This document shows, one piece after another, positions 21,843 through 33,176 of a stretch of DNA of 64,000 nt (positions within the stretch are counted from its first letter, which is position 1; every line of letters begins with the position of its first letter). Source of the DNA: Ectobius pallidus. Lineage: Eukaryota; Arthropoda; Insecta; Blattodea; Ectobiidae. The stretch covers positions 39,447,825 to 39,511,824 of the forward strand of contig CAXKWD010000005.1 in NCBI GenBank assembly GCA_964059195.1, written 5' to 3'. The notes beneath the pieces were generated by a model, which worked only from the letters and a program-made list of their open reading frames with translations, made no database searches and had not been told where the DNA came from. A program made the translations under genes and the position numbers.

Positions 21843-22624
21843 AATTTTTTTTTTTAACGGGCCGTGGTTTCGTACTTAGGAGGCATGAAACGTAAAGTTA
21901 TGAAAGAATTTTTCGAAAGTCATGACATGGTATCGATTGCAATAGGTAGATTTTTCTTCGAAATCTACCTAAAGTGATAAATATCTGTATTGTTTATGCT
22001 ATTTTTCGAGGGCCAATATAAGGAATAGTTACTTGTTTATTTTGTTTAAAAAAACTAGAATATTCTGTCAAAATTGTAATACAATTTTCGGTGTTATATT
22101 AGTGTCCATTATTATGTTTTATGAAGACGGCTAAACTCGTTTGCTTAAAAAGCCTAAAAAGTGCTATTCGTTGAAATAATACCACTGCTGAAAGACGTAT
22201 GAATGTCAACCTTGTATATATTTGACTAGCACAGTTAATAATAATAAACATGTTGAAAGCTGTGATGGCATAACAGATTTTCCATTTAAGACGTAAGCGA
22301 GCAATCGCGGGTTATAGTACTGTACTGTTCGAATTTGTACCTAAAATGTTTTCGTAGCCTATTTGTACTTTGCGCTAGTTTTTTTAAATTACCACATAGT
22401 TACAAATTCCGCTCACGAATGACACATGTTGTGCCAATGACTTCCGTATTAAAGACTACACTATTTCTTGGTCTGAGTTAAAAATTGTTCCTCAAAAATA
22501 TATTCCAGTAACACAAGGTGGAATTATAAGCAACTTTATAACGTGCCATTTTTCAAGCATGGAGTTCTTACCTTCGATTGGAAAATAATAATTTATCGTC
22601 AATTTATATTAATAATTAATAATT

Positions 22625-23069
22625 GTCCACCGCTGTGGCTCAGAGGATGCGTTCAATCCTCTCACGCAGCGGGCCCGGGTTCAATTCCTGGTCGGGACAA
22701 GTTACCTAGGTGGGGTTTTTCCTCACCTTTGAGACAAATGTCGGGTAACTTTCGGCCCTTGTGCTTCCCAGATATCATCTGGCCGTCATTATCATCTTCA
22801 TCCCATCCTCGCCTTGTTAGGAGTGAGTGTGTGTGGAATGGTGTGTCTCGTCCTATGTGTTCGTGTTGTCTCGGAGGTGGCCCCGGCATTGGGCTGATCA
22901 CTCATCCGGGGAGGCCCTCCATGCCCTTGTCTGGTCAAAAAAGTGTGTATGTGATCCAAAAATAATCCCTCTCCCGACAGGTCGCGGCCCTGTAAGGCCC
23001 GGGCGGCTTGGGTCGCTTAAAACCTAAATGGGAGAGGTGAAACTACGATAAAGAAAGAAAGAAAGAATC
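22625..23069 (+). mobile_element. tRNA-derived SINE, family B (copy 1)
   Basis: Head with A-box-like GCTGTGGCTCAGAGGATGC and B-box-like GGTTCAATTCCTGG, a body containing GGGTAACTTTCGGCCC and TGATCACTCATCCGGGGAGG, and an (AAAG)n tail. Target duplication ATTAATAATT at 22615-22624 and 23070-23079. Copies at 26096-26537 (minus), 32752-33163 and a 3' fragment at 42551-42628. Nested in H1. The frames of up to 140 codons here are shadows of the SINE. Confidence 0.88.
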
Positions 23070-23079
23070 ATTAATAATT

Positions 23080-23280
23080 TATGTAATAATTTATGCCATA
23101 AAAGAATTTAATTAATTTAAATAATTCATTATTAAAAAAATAATAATATAAATAATTTATATAATAGTAAATTTAATAATATTTATAATAATTTATAAAT
23201 AATAATTTATATTTTATAATAATTTATATTAATTTATAATTCAATAATTTATAATAATAATTTATAATTATTTACGTTTG
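23080..23280. repeat. AT-only low-complexity array
   Basis: Variations of AATAATTTATAAT; no unit is cleanly tandem. The SINE landed at its left edge. Confidence 0.85.
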
Positions 23281-23363
23281 CAACCCAAAAGTGGATAAAA
23301 ATCTTAGTTCGTTCAGAATTGTACCATGTTCGAAAATGTACCACCTTACCCTAATGTTAACTG

Positions 23364-23720
23364 TTAATAATGACTACAATGTGGGTTTGATTGTTTTCGT
23401 TGATTACCTCTCTTTAAAATTAATGTTAATAACAATAAATACGTATTAATATTAATATAATATAAAATTATCCGTTCCGCACCCACTCTTCCTCTTTGTG
23501 AGATGTTCATTATGACTCTACGAAAGTATGATCGGAGGCTTTTTATTTTATTTAATACCGCTTTCGTTGTTCCCAAAGCATATTTGTCTCTTAAAAACTG
23601 CAAGGAATCGCTCCTTTTTGTCCTGTCCTTGTAGTCCGGGGAGCTAGCCATCCACAAACATGGACAAGAGCGATAATCCTCCACGAACTCAATATTCCTT
23701 TCATTAGACCATTCCGCCAT
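23364..23720 (-). CDS. MADF-domain protein, partial, encoded by H1
   Basis: From the ATG at 23720 the first about 68 residues read WSNERNIEFVEDYRSCPCLW, then SSPDYKDRTKRSDSLQFLRD and KIKSLRSYFRRV. This is a MADF (Myb/SANT-like DNA-binding) domain: a W-x5-I-x2-F-x4-Y opening, a P-x-L-W turn and a basic LRS-Y-R-E-like helix. PIF/Harbinger elements commonly encode such a Myb/MADF-type partner beside the transposase. After about residue 70 the sequence turns low-complexity, suggesting a lost splice site or truncation. H2 has a close copy at 25454-25693. Confidence 0.75.
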   Translation of the reverse strand: MAEWSNERNIEFVEDYRSCPCLWMASSPDYKDRTKRSDSLQFLRDKYALGTTKAVLNKIKSLRSYFRRVIMNISQRGRVGAERIILYYININTYLLLLTLILKRGNQRKQSNPHCSHY

Positions 23721-23949
23721 AATGAAAAATCAGAACAGAACTTTGGAAGACGCACAACTGTTGCACGTAGCTCCCCGTTTCAAATGGGGAGCTAGTTGCG
23801 CCTACGTGCACCGGCACAAGGTGGTCCGTGCGCACAGATTCCACGCATGCCTCACCCTGCACCGTTGCATGCCCCGGTTTGCATCTCCACGTGACAGGCG
23901 CAAGCCTCTTGTGCGCATGCAACGTTGCACAGGTGTGAACGCGGCTTTA

Positions 23950-24027
23950 ATATATCCAGTGAAGAGTACAGGTCATGAACTCGTCGTTATGCAATTTTCT
24001 CCAGTCCCCATTTTCATCAAGTTAATC
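23950..24027 (-). pseudogene. RTE-like LINE, segment 2
   Basis: Minus-strand sequence includes GATGAAAATGGGGACTGGAG, then an HNDEF-like stretch, matching the part of 8370-8430 just upstream of segment 1. This shows the LINE was continuous before H1 and H2 arrived. Segment 3 (25923-25960, minus) continues it by a few codons. Confidence 0.75.
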
Positions 24028-24193
24028 TTAAGCCGCGTTCACACCTGTGCGCCTTGCGCCTAGTTGCCGTGCCTCTCCAGTGCATCTGCGCATGCAACGG
24101 TGCAAGCTCACGCATGCACCTAGTCTCTTGCGGCTCCATTATTGTAGGCGCATACCTCTTTCTGTTCACACCTGCTAGAAGTGCGCAGATGAA

Positions 24194-24475
24194 ATGTCCG
24201 CTTTGGATTTAGGTGCCGTAGCTGCTGCTGCTGCAGCTGTTGTTATTTTGCGACAAAGACGAAACCGTAAGAAGAAAATTCAATTGTATTGTAATCACAA
24301 AGTTGGCAATGTAGTTGACCTTTCACAAAAATATGAAAGTCAAACAGCAGTAAAATTGGTCATGGCAATCAATCTTTCATTTCCAGAATATCGTTCGAAA
24401 ATGTACGCAGTAGGAACAACTCTGATCACCAGTAGGTACTATTTCGAACAGTGGCATTTTCAACGAACGAACTGA
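24194..24475 (+). CDS. Short frame at the left of H2, possible truncated transposase start
   Basis: 93 codons; starts MSALDLGAV, then an alanine run and the basic stretch LRQRRNRKKK at residues 19-28. A basic RRRxRRK stretch precedes the core of many Harbinger transposases, so this could be a truncated N-terminus, since it lies in the expected place opposite the MADF gene. The rest (QLYCNHKVGNVVDLSQKYES and on) matches nothing I know, and no DDE residues are present. In H1 the same start is broken by stops. Confidence 0.35.
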   Translation: MSALDLGAVAAAAAAVVILRQRRNRKKKIQLYCNHKVGNVVDLSQKYESQTAVKLVMAINLSFPEYRSKMYAVGTTLITSRYYFEQWHFQRTN

Positions 24476-24550
24476 TTTCTTCCAAATATAATTTTATTTA
24501 TTATTAATTACCAATAATATGAGCGTAATAATTGTCACATTTTGAATAGG

Positions 24551-24775
24551 TAGCTGGCAGGATTAGGGCATGTGGTCAGCATGCCGAATCCTACTGCAGT
24601 TGTTGATAGCTTACTGAACCGAAGCCGCTACTTCTTTATGAATTAGCTCCTCGGTTGGTGTCACGAGACTGAATGCACCCCGTTCCAGTTGGCCCTACCT
24701 CAGAAAAAATTGAGGTACCGGGGTTCGAACCCAGACTTGCGGGTCCGTAGTCAGCAACCACTAGACTAGGGGCTA
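24551..24775 (-). mobile_element. SINE family A (copy 2), nested in H2
   Basis: Reversed, it has a B-box-like GGGTTCGAACCC, a GAGGTA-x-GGGG hinge and the body GGTCAGCATGCCG. It lacks the outer 3' part present in other copies. Younger than H2. Confidence 0.75.
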
Positions 24776-25012
24776 AAGAGGACTTTTGCAGAAAAACTAT
24801 TTTTAAATAGATTTCCCATTAATACAAAAGAAAATAAATAAATGTGAATTAGTGCATTTTAAGAAAAGATGTAATGCAAATAAATTTATACAACGCACTG
24901 AAATTAATAATGTAGGCTAAATATCGCTTTGTTGTTTGTCTTTGTATAGTGCAGCTATTCATTGCATGGGCAGGCGGCATCAAAGGAATAAACCATTAAG
25001 TCAGTGTTTATG

Positions 25013-25140
25013 TTAACTGATGTAACCAAGTCGGCCTTGGCTTCTGCTTTCCAAAACAAAAGCAACGTTGTTATCATTGACCTCAGTTCTTCGAATCAAT
25101 TCACACGTGTTATTGTTTATTGTAACTATCGCAGGAAATG
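25013..25140 (-). CDS. Minus-strand frame downstream of MADF, possible second exon
   Basis: An open stretch reads FPAIVTINNNTCELIRRTEV, then NDNNVAFVLESRSQGRLGYI, then a stop at 25013-25015. It lies on the same strand and downstream of the MADF frame of H2, so it could be a terminal exon of that gene. No domain is recognised; weak. Confidence 0.25.
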
Positions 25141-25453
25141 AAACTTGAGCAGTCTGAAATACTTTGAAATGTATATATAGAAACAATTTCAGTCAACTTA
25201 TTTTAGTAGATAGGAAGTTAATTGAGTGAGCATTGAATAATTGTATCATTAAAAAGGGTAAATATCTCAATTGTTTATGCTATTTTTCGAGTGCCAATAT
25301 AAGGAATAGTTACTTGCTTATTTGGGGGGGGGGGAGAGAACTAGAATAACACTGTCAAAATTATAAACAATTTTCGGTGTCATATTAGTGTCCATTATTA
25401 TGTTTTATGAAGACGGCTAAACTCGTTTGTTTAAAAAGCCTAAAAAGGTCTAT

Positions 25454-25693
25454 TCATTGAAATAATACCACTGCTCTACTCTGCTGGACTCTACGAAAGT
25501 ATGATCGGAGGCTTTTTATTTTATTTAGCACCGCTTTCGTTGTTCCCAAAGCGTATTTGTCCCTTATAAACTGTAAGGAATCGCTCCTTTTTGTCCTGTC
25601 CTTGTAGTCCGGGGAGCTAGCCATCCACAAACACGGATACGAGCGATAATCCTCCACGAACTCAATATTCTTTTCATTAGACCACTCCGCCAT
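25454..25693 (-). CDS. MADF-domain protein, partial, encoded by H2
   Basis: 79 codons from the ATG at 25693, nearly identical to the H1 version: WSNEKNIEFVEDYRSYPCLW, SSPDYKDRTKRSDSLQFIRD, then KIKSLRSYFRRV. The domain is complete through its third helix and then stops after QQSRAVVLFQ, so downstream sequence is lost or in another exon. It begins about 225 bp inside the right terminal repeat. Confidence 0.8.
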   Translation of the reverse strand: MAEWSNEKNIEFVEDYRSYPCLWMASSPDYKDRTKRSDSLQFIRDKYALGTTKAVLNKIKSLRSYFRRVQQSRAVVLFQ

Positions 25694-26095
25694 AATGAAA
25701 AATCAGAGCAGAGCCTTGGAAGACGCACGACTGTTGCACGTAGCTCCCCGTTTCAAATGGGGAGCTACTTGCGCCTACGTCCACCGGCGCAAGGAGGTCC
25801 GTGCGCACAGATTCCACGCATGCCTCACCCTGCACCTTTGCATGCCCCGGCTTGCATCTCCACCTGCCAGGCGCAAGCCTCTTGTGCGCATGCAACGTTG
25901 CACAGGTGTGAACGCGGCTTTAGGTATGATTATTGATAAAAGGGCCCGGATTCTTAGGTTTTAAGCTATTTTGTTCCTTGCTAGCTAACTGATATTTTAG
26001 CATAATTATCCATTTCATTGTTATGGCAGTTAGCCTACATAGTCCAATCTTAGAAAACCTAAAAACGATTAAATAAGCCTAACACGTTAAAAACT

Positions 26096-26537
26096 TTCTT
26101 TCTTTCTTCACCTTAGTTTCACCTCTCCCTTATAGAGACATTTAAGCGACCCAAGCTGCCCGGGCCTTACAGGGCCGCGACCTGTCGGGAGAGGGATTAT
26201 CTATGGATCACATAAATACTTTATTTTTGACCAGACAAGGAAATAGAGGGCCTCCCCGGATGAGTGATCGGCCCAATGCCGGAGCCACCTCCGAGACAAC
26301 ACGAACACATAGGACGAGACACACCATACACACACACACACACTCACTCCAAACAAGACGAGCATGGAATGAAGATGTTAATGATGGCCAGATGATATCC
26401 GGGGACCATAAGGGCCTAAAGTTACCCGACATTTGTCTCACAGACGAGGAAAAACCCCAGAAAAAAAAACCCACCTAAGTAACTTGTCCCGACCAGGATT
26501 TGAACCCAGGCCCGCTGCATGAAAGGAGCGGTGGACA
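26096..26537 (-). mobile_element. SINE family B (copy 2)
   Basis: Reverse orientation; head at the right (GTCCACCGCTCC reversed, B box near 26500 with GGGTTCAAATCC) and (AAAG)n tail at the left. The flanks GTTAAAAACT (26086-26095) and GTTAAATACT (26538-26547) are a target duplication with one mismatch. An (AC)n run at 26328-26345 is internal. Confidence 0.85.
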
Positions 26538-26547
26538 GTTAAATACT

Positions 26548-29500
26548 AAAAATGGAAAAAACTGTTTTTAATTAAAATAAGATAAAATACAAACTAAAAA
26601 TTATTTTTTAAATATCTGTCTACGGTTTAAACCTTGATCATTGTTACCAGTACATTTGTAAGAGAAGATGTAGGATTTCATTTTGTAATTGTATCATTTT
26701 GTAATCCTATTTTCCTGGTAAGGGAAATTGTTAGTGATCCAAAATCCCCGGTTTCTTTAGAAGCAAATTAAAGAAACTCTTAAGAAGCTTACACTTACAG
26801 TTTATTCATAGTGTTTGCTTAAGTAAGAAGCCGAAAGTAAAATATTCTAAAAGTGGGTTGATTGATTCAAAAACGTTCTTCTTGAATTTAGTGATGGAGT
26901 TGGTAATGGCAGGGGAAATTAGTTGTTTTCTTTAAACTGTGGAAAATTAAACAAAGAATTTTCGAATAGTTTTGTGGTTCACAGTAAGGAAATTGTAAGT
27001 AAAAATAAAATTTATTGATACATTGGTTTTAATATGTTTACTGTACGTATTAAAGTGGAACTTATTAAACTTATCTGAAAATGTATAAAACTAAAATAAA
27101 ACTATTTTAATATGTTAAAAAAATAATTTACAGGAATTATAAAGCCTAAAAATTTGTAGGTTAGTTTGGTTCAAGAATGCATCCATTAGATTATTTGCAT
27201 TATTTGGGTATGGTAACACTGGTAAAGGTTCGTGATGTCAGTTTCTTTACCGTTCTGTTTTTAGGCCTTCCTAATATTAGATCGATTGTAGCATTATAGA
27301 GTTAGGAGTCCAAGACGAAGTAGGTATACGATATTGTCGAAGCTTTAATTTGTCCGTAGGTCAAATAAAGTCGAATAAAGTGGACGTTCAAAGGCAATCA
27401 AAACGTTGTGAAAATTCTTTCGCCACATAATATCAAAGTATTACTTTTACACATACACATCTCTTTAGAATATAAGTCTAGTAATAATTTTGTTTAATGC
27501 CTATTTAAAACATTAGCTGGCATAAGATGTTGAGATATCCTAATTGCTGATTGTGTCATACTATAATCAAAGAAATGGGATGAAGTAATGCGGAAAGTGA
27601 CAGATTTATCTTATAATGAGGTTCCATTATAGAGAACCATTTCCTCTATTACCCTCATAAAGTGTGGAATGACCATCGCAGTGATATTTACTGCCAGCTT
27701 CATAAGGCATGAGAGAACTGAAGCTGTATGATGTAAACAAATGGTGCAGACTCGTTAGCTAGAGCTTTCAAGTCAGAGTGAAATCTACTTTCAGTGGAAT
27801 GCTTAGAAAGGATTTCCATTGAGCAAATTAGAACTCTTCTTTAAATCATACCTGCAATATAAAGAACACAATGGGAGTTCTCATTCAAGAAATACGGTGA
27901 GACTTTTAAACTGTTTTACCTCCCCTTTCGTAGGTCATACTGTCCAATGTCCTTAGACGAAGGACGAAATCTAGGAATCATATTTATTTAGATAGGACAC
28001 GGAGTGTACCCCTGTGTGAACAGTAGGCTGCAGGGCTTCCTTCTAAGAATCACAAACATGCAGAGACAAGGGTGTAGATTTGTCGGAAGAAATTATCCAC
28101 ATACAAATCTAAACGTAGATAGCAAACACAACAGCGTAATAATTTATTTTTAATATAAAATATTTCAGGATTGCCTAGTCAAAGAATACCATACCAAATT
28201 AGATTCGGTAAGTTGTTAATGGCCTATAATTGTTAATCAGTTTTCAACATAACGTCTAGTTAGAGTAACTGATGTCTTATAGTTTGAACAGAATAGAGGT
28301 ACTGATGGTCAATGCTTCTAATACAATATTTAAGTGCCGATACCGGTATTATGTAGGTATATTCGTTGAAACATTTTTCTAAAAATTGGGATTGTATTGT
28401 TCCCTATACTTCTATTATCAAACATAAAAACTAATATAATTCCCATTTTTTTTAAACTAGCAAATGACAATTGGACAGGATTGCGCATAGCCAAACGCCT
28501 GCTTCCCGCGTTCTTACATCAGCCAGTCCGATTCATTGAAGGACGGAGCAGCCATTTCTATAAGCTGATGTCTCAGATAATATGTACTGTATTGTCTAAA
28601 AGCTGGGAAGTCATTGGTATCATTGCTGAGCTTTGGAACAAAAGTCCTATAGAGCTTATTATAGGAATACGCTGAGGGGTTTACTTAAGATCCTTTAACT
28701 TAATTGTTAATACAAATGTCTAGACTAAATAAGTAATTTCTACGGTATTTTGGACTCAAACTGATCTTACTACAATCTTACCTATAGCTTTCGACTCACT
28801 AGGGCTCGGAAGTTGATGACATATAAAATGCCTGAAAAAGACCTATAAAATTAACTTAAATTTATGAAAATATGACATGAAAAAAAAAACATAATATTTA
28901 TAAATATATAGGTTAAAAAAAGGGAATATACAGGAGGCCTACTATAATGATAAGTAATAATAAACAAAGGACAAGATTTAAGTATTTTGTATTACTACGG
29001 TGCTTTTCTTATTGTGTTTTCTATTATTATTGTTCTGTTTACTATATTTATTAATGTATGTTGTACTTTTTTGTCTGACGATAAGGATACCAAATCATTA
29101 AGCAATTAACTCTCTGGAGGTAAGGAATTATGAGATCGCTTTGTCTGAAATGTTGGAAAAGTCCATTCTGGAAACAAAATAAGTAGAAATGCAACGAATG
29201 AATGAAAATTTCCAACAATTGACCATAGAGAATAAAATGCCGAAAAATTCAAAAATGTAAAATAAATAGGTTATTTTTATTGCTGGGTACAAGGTAAAAT
29301 ATGTGCCCATAAAATTTTCTGTAGGCCTACAAATAACTTACATACTGTAGGAGTTGTTTGCAACGTTTGCAAGTCATGACGCACCGGATAAGGCCATAAA
29401 ATTGTTACAGCTAGCTTTAGCTTTGTGATATTTCTAGAAGTAACCTTGGCTATGAATATTAATATAATGATGCAAACAACACAGAAAAGTTCTTAAAAAC

Positions 29501-30437
29501 ATTGCGTGCTTTCATTTTTTTGCACTAAAATAATTAATTGTTAGAGTAAACTTTACAACAGGCATGCCAGACTTCGAGTTCCTCGAGGCTCATATAGGTC
29601 ATATTTGTTTTATCATGAGAGCAACACACAAGAACTAACTGAAAATTACCGCAGAATAGTTTTTCCGAGTTACTTAAACCTAGAAACATATAGGCCTACT
29701 AAGTGCTTACAAATTAATGATTAAGCAGGTTAATGCATTCAAGAATGCAAATCAATGAAGTGGTTTCACAAATGATAACGAAAAGAAAATTTAAACGGCA
29801 ACGTAGATTTGTATGCAACAGCAGCAAACACGTTGTACAAAAATTACAATTCAACACTTACGACCATTTTTAGTGGTTTTTTTCTTTGGTTTGACATTTA
29901 TTTTTAACGTTAATTTTTGCTACGTTTAGCTGAAATGTTTGTGTAGTTCCGATTTGATCAGAGATGGTTCGGGCAGAGAAAGTAAAAATTGTTTGCGGGC
30001 GATGCACGTATTTGCTCCGATTTTTAGGAAAGAAGTTTGGAGTGGCTAATGTGGCGTAATCAGACACCCCCATTGCTGAAGTACTGCGCAGGCCTATGGC
30101 TGTCTTCCTACGCTCCTTTCTGTTGTCCTGCGACCTGTGGGATTTCTTCCTAACTGATCCACACTAATATCATCATAATTAGGATTCAGATGTTTGTGAC
30201 AAGACTTTTTTCCTTTCATTTTAGTTATAATGAACATTTCTTGTTACTTTTAGATACATTTATGTCGTATATTTGCTTTTTCAGGTCATTGGCACATTTT
30301 TGGTCATGCTGTGCATATTTTCGTCATTTAATGTCATATTTTGGTTATATTTATTTCCTCATAATTAATGGGTAGGTCTAATTTCTTTTCCAAGTTTGCT
30401 TAATACAAACAAGAACAAGAAGTGTTAATGCAGTAAA
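26548..30437. other. About 3.9 kb with no recognised gene or repeat
   Basis: AT-rich DNA with scattered short frames (92 codons at 28397, 67 codons at 29870 minus) that show no motifs. No paired terminal repeats, RNA genes or simple repeats of note. TAGGCCTA occurs near 29322 and 29690. Confidence 0.4.
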
Positions 30438-30450
30438 TAAGAGAAGAAAA

Positions 30451-30763
30451 GTCCGCCGGCGTGGTCTTGTGGTTAGCGTCGCTGACTACAGATCCGTCGG
30501 CTCGGGTTCGATTCCCGGTACCTCCTCGGATTTTTCTGAGGTAGGGAGGTCTGGTAGGGGTGCACTCAGCCTCGTGATTCAAAATTGAGGAGCTACTTGA
30601 TAGAGAAGTAGCGGCTCCGGTCAAGAAAACCACCATTAACGGCCGTGGGAGTCGGCATGCTGACCACATGCCCCCCAACCTCCATCTGCCTACGGGAGAT
30701 GACGCAGCGGTCGGGTGGTGGGCCAAGTCGCTCCAGGGATGTAGCGCCACGGAGTTTAGTTTT
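30451..30763 (+). mobile_element. SINE family A (copy 3), best preserved
   Basis: tRNA-like head: CGTGGTCTTGTGGTTAGCGT (A box), then TCGGGTTCGATTCCCGG (B box), body with CCTCGGATTTTTCTGAGG and CGGCATGCTGACCACATG, 3' end GCGCCACGGAGTTTAG. The target duplication TAAGAGAAGAAAA (13 bp, exact) lies at 30438-30450 and 30764-30776, the length expected for LINE-driven insertion. The 116-codon minus-strand frame is a shadow. Confidence 0.92.
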
Positions 30764-30776
30764 TAAGAGAAGAAAA

Positions 30777-31385
30777 AAGTTGCCTTTTTTGGATGCTTAG
30801 CGTTGCAAAGGAGAACAGAACTTTAAAGTAAAGTTAAAACAGCATATTTTAAAACCAAATAATGTAGACACTTTGTATAATTTATTTAATTTGGAAGTAT
30901 TTATTTATTCATGTTCATGTTTATCTATATTAAGGTAATATTTTCTTGCATATTTCAGACTTTTAGGTCATAAATATCCGAACTAACAATCGCCAAGTTT
31001 TACATTTTATTCAGTTACCAAAAGATCAGTTAATTGTCCTGCAACTCTTAAAAAAGTGCGAAGTTGTATTAAATTTCCAAATTCGAAAAACGACTTGGGA
31101 ATATTGATTATCTAGTTTGTTTGATTAGTGTCACTTTTTAAGACAATGGTATCGGTCGTGTTTTATTTCAGTGAGGTAGCCTACATCATTTTTTGGTCAT
31201 GGGCCAGATTTTTCTAGACATACCAAAAGCCGCGTTATAGAGTGGAAATAATATAACTGTGCAGATTTTAGTAGGATAAGTTAAACTAGAATCTCGCCAG
31301 TTAAAAGCATATTTTATTCAAAAGAGAAATCACGGTCACTATTCCTTAAGTGGGTTTGCATAAATAACATTAGGAAGAAAATTTC
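30777..31385. other. No gene or clear repeat
   Basis: AT-rich DNA, nothing recognised. Confidence 0.45.
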
Positions 31386-31387
31386 TA

Positions 31388-32100
31388 CAGTGAGTCCCAC
31401 GCAAGAGTTGGCCAATGACGCGGGTTTCTGCATCGCGGCTGGCACAGCTCCAACTCCCGAGCGATCGGGTGAAATATCTACGCAAATAATGCCGCGGTCG
31501 TTGTAATGATTCAGGTTCTCACATTTACAGTTAAAATTACAATGTAAATATCCACGTACCTCACCACAAGAGATGTTGGAAATGTTCTCCTCTTGCATAC
31601 GCGCAACACTGGCACCTTTTTTTAGGGAATTTTCTTTCACGCGCGTAAGTTCAGCTTCCGAGAAAAAGTTAATTTCTCTTGTGATATTGTCTTTAAGTTA
31701 TTCTTATGTATGGGAAATTGACCTATACACTTTATTTTTCAAGTTTCCCCATAAATAATATTTACATACTGTTAGAAGAACTTAATGACAATATCACATA
31801 GGCCTATCAAAAGAGAAAGTAACTCTGTCTCGGAAGCTGAACTTATGCGCGTGAAAGAAAATTTCCTAAAAAGGTGCCAGTATTGTCTGGTTGCAAGAGG
31901 AGAACATTTCCAACATCTCTTGTGGTGAGTTACGTGGTTATTTTCATTGTAATTTTAACTGTAAATTTGAGAACCTGAATCATTACAACGACCGCAGCAT
32001 TATTTGCGTAGATATTTCACCCGATCGCTCGGGAGTTGGAGCTGTGCCAGCCGCAACGCAGAAACCGCGTCATTGGCCAACTCTTGCGTGGGACTCACTG
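31388..32100. mobile_element. Palindromic Tc1-like MITE (713 bp)
   Basis: Starts CAGTGAGTCCCACGC, ends GCGTGGGACTCACTG, with TA on each side (31386-31387, 32101-32102). CAGT ends and a TA target duplication point to Tc1/mariner. The two arms of roughly 310-330 bp are inverted copies of each other around an AT-rich centre near 31705-31780, so almost the entire element can fold back. Frames of 108 and 75 codons on opposite arms encode near-identical strings (EENISNISCGE, PDRSGVGAVPAA) only because of that. A partial third arm set lies at 63513-64000. Confidence 0.9.
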
Positions 32101-32102
32101 TA

Positions 32103-32737
32103 CTTGCACAGGAAGTAACTTACCCTGTACATAGGGGTGTGATTTTGTGTTAATTAATTTACAAAGAATTTAGTATTTAGACTGAATTCGGTAGATGTTC
32201 CGTACGAAAAATAGCTTCGAAGAATAAGTAAGCTATTCCATGGATAAAATTTGTTTTTCAATATCGTATGTAAATTTCCGTAGCCTACTTTTAAAAATCA
32301 GGTAAGCTTTTCCATGTTTAAAATATGTAAGACCTAAATTTTGCAAGAGATTTTTGAAACTGAACAGGCGGACTATGCAGTTTTCAATTACCTAGATTAA
32401 GAAAGAGCGTAGGCTACTTGTGAGACTGGAAAACATACCGATGCCGATGGTTCGCAGCAAGAACTTGACCTACATGAGTACTTGTGCACTACGGTACCGT
32501 ATATTGGCTAAAAGTAATCCGACTTATCATTTCAAGTTCATATTTTTCTCCCTCATTGTATTTCAATGTGCAAAGTCGACCAATTTTATTCAATAAGTAT
32601 TTTTAATATGGCAATATTTCTGAAAACGAAATCTTTATTCACGTCAAAACAGCAATAAGTTACATATAACTTAAGATTATGCACAATTTATTTTGTTTGT
32701 ATAGTTGATTTCATGTGTATAGGATTATTTACCCAAA
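32103..32737. other. No gene or clear repeat
   Basis: AT-rich DNA between the palindromic MITE and a SINE. Confidence 0.45.
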
Positions 32738-32751
32738 AATGCAATTAGCAT

Positions 32752-33163
32752 GTCCACCGCTGTGGCGCAGGGGATGCGTTCGCTCCTCTCACGCAGTGGG
32801 TCCGGGTTCGATTTCTTGTCGGGACAAGTTACCTGGGTGAGGATTTTTCCGGGGTTTTTCCTCACCCGTTACCTGTCAGGTAACTTTTGTGGTCCCCGGA
32901 TATCATCATCATGTTCATCCCATCCTCGCTTTGTTCGGAGTGTGTGTGAATGGTGTGTTTCGTCCTATGTATTCGTGTTGTCTCAGAGGTGGCCCCGGCA
33001 TTGGGCTGATCACTCATCCGGGGAGGCCTTCCATGTCAAAAAGGTATGTATATGATCCGAAGATAATCCCTCTCCCGACTGGTCGCGGCCCTGTAAGACC
33101 CGGGCGGCTTGGGTCGCTTAAATCCTAAAAGGGAGAGGTAAAACTAAGAGAAATAAATAAATA
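32752..33163 (+). mobile_element. SINE family B (copy 3)
   Basis: GTCCACCGCTGTGGCGCAGG head, B box GGGTTCGATTTC, body with TGATCACTCATCCGGGGAGG, tail (AAAT)n at 33150-33163. Flanks AATGCAATTAGCAT (32738-32751) and AATGCATTAGCAT (33164-33176) form a target duplication with one base missing. Frames of 101 and 79 codons are shadows. Confidence 0.88.
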
Positions 33164-33176
33164 AATGCATTAGCAT

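Larger units (their letters stand above)
20912..23946. mobile_element. Harbinger-type element H1 (about 3.0 kb)
   Basis: Left end AGCCGCGTTCAGACCTGTGC, right end the reverse complement of AGCCGCGTTCACACCTGTGC. Target duplication TTA at 20909-20911 and 23947-23949, the PIF/Harbinger signature. It carries a MADF-domain frame near the right end (minus) and only a stub of a leftward gene start near 21070-21150. Internal blocks are shared with H2 (for example ACGGCTAAACTCGTTTG at about 22130 and 25409). A SINE and an AT-rich array are nested. Non-autonomous as it stands. Confidence 0.85.
24031..25919. mobile_element. Harbinger-type element H2 (about 1.9 kb)
   Basis: Both ends carry AGCCGCGTTCACACCTGTGC as perfect inverted repeats. 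TTA target duplication at 24028-24030 and 25920-25922. It contains a short frame at the left, a minus-strand SINE, shared internal blocks with H1, and a MADF frame close to the right end. It inserted into the same LINE as H1, 82 bp away (between segments 2 and 3). Confidence 0.88.

Noticed and set aside
22543..22965. 140-codon frame and overlapping frames at 22662-23027
   Set aside because: They lie entirely inside or across SINE family B; similar frames appear in other SINE copies with different breaks.
29870..30073. 67-codon minus-strand frame (RSKYVHRPQTIFTF)
   Set aside because: Looked protein-like at first, but no known motif, no flanking splice or repeat signals.
31314..31640. 108-codon frame encoding PDRSGVGAVPAA
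   Set aside because: It is one arm of a palindromic MITE, and the same string appears on the other arm and in the copy at 63513.
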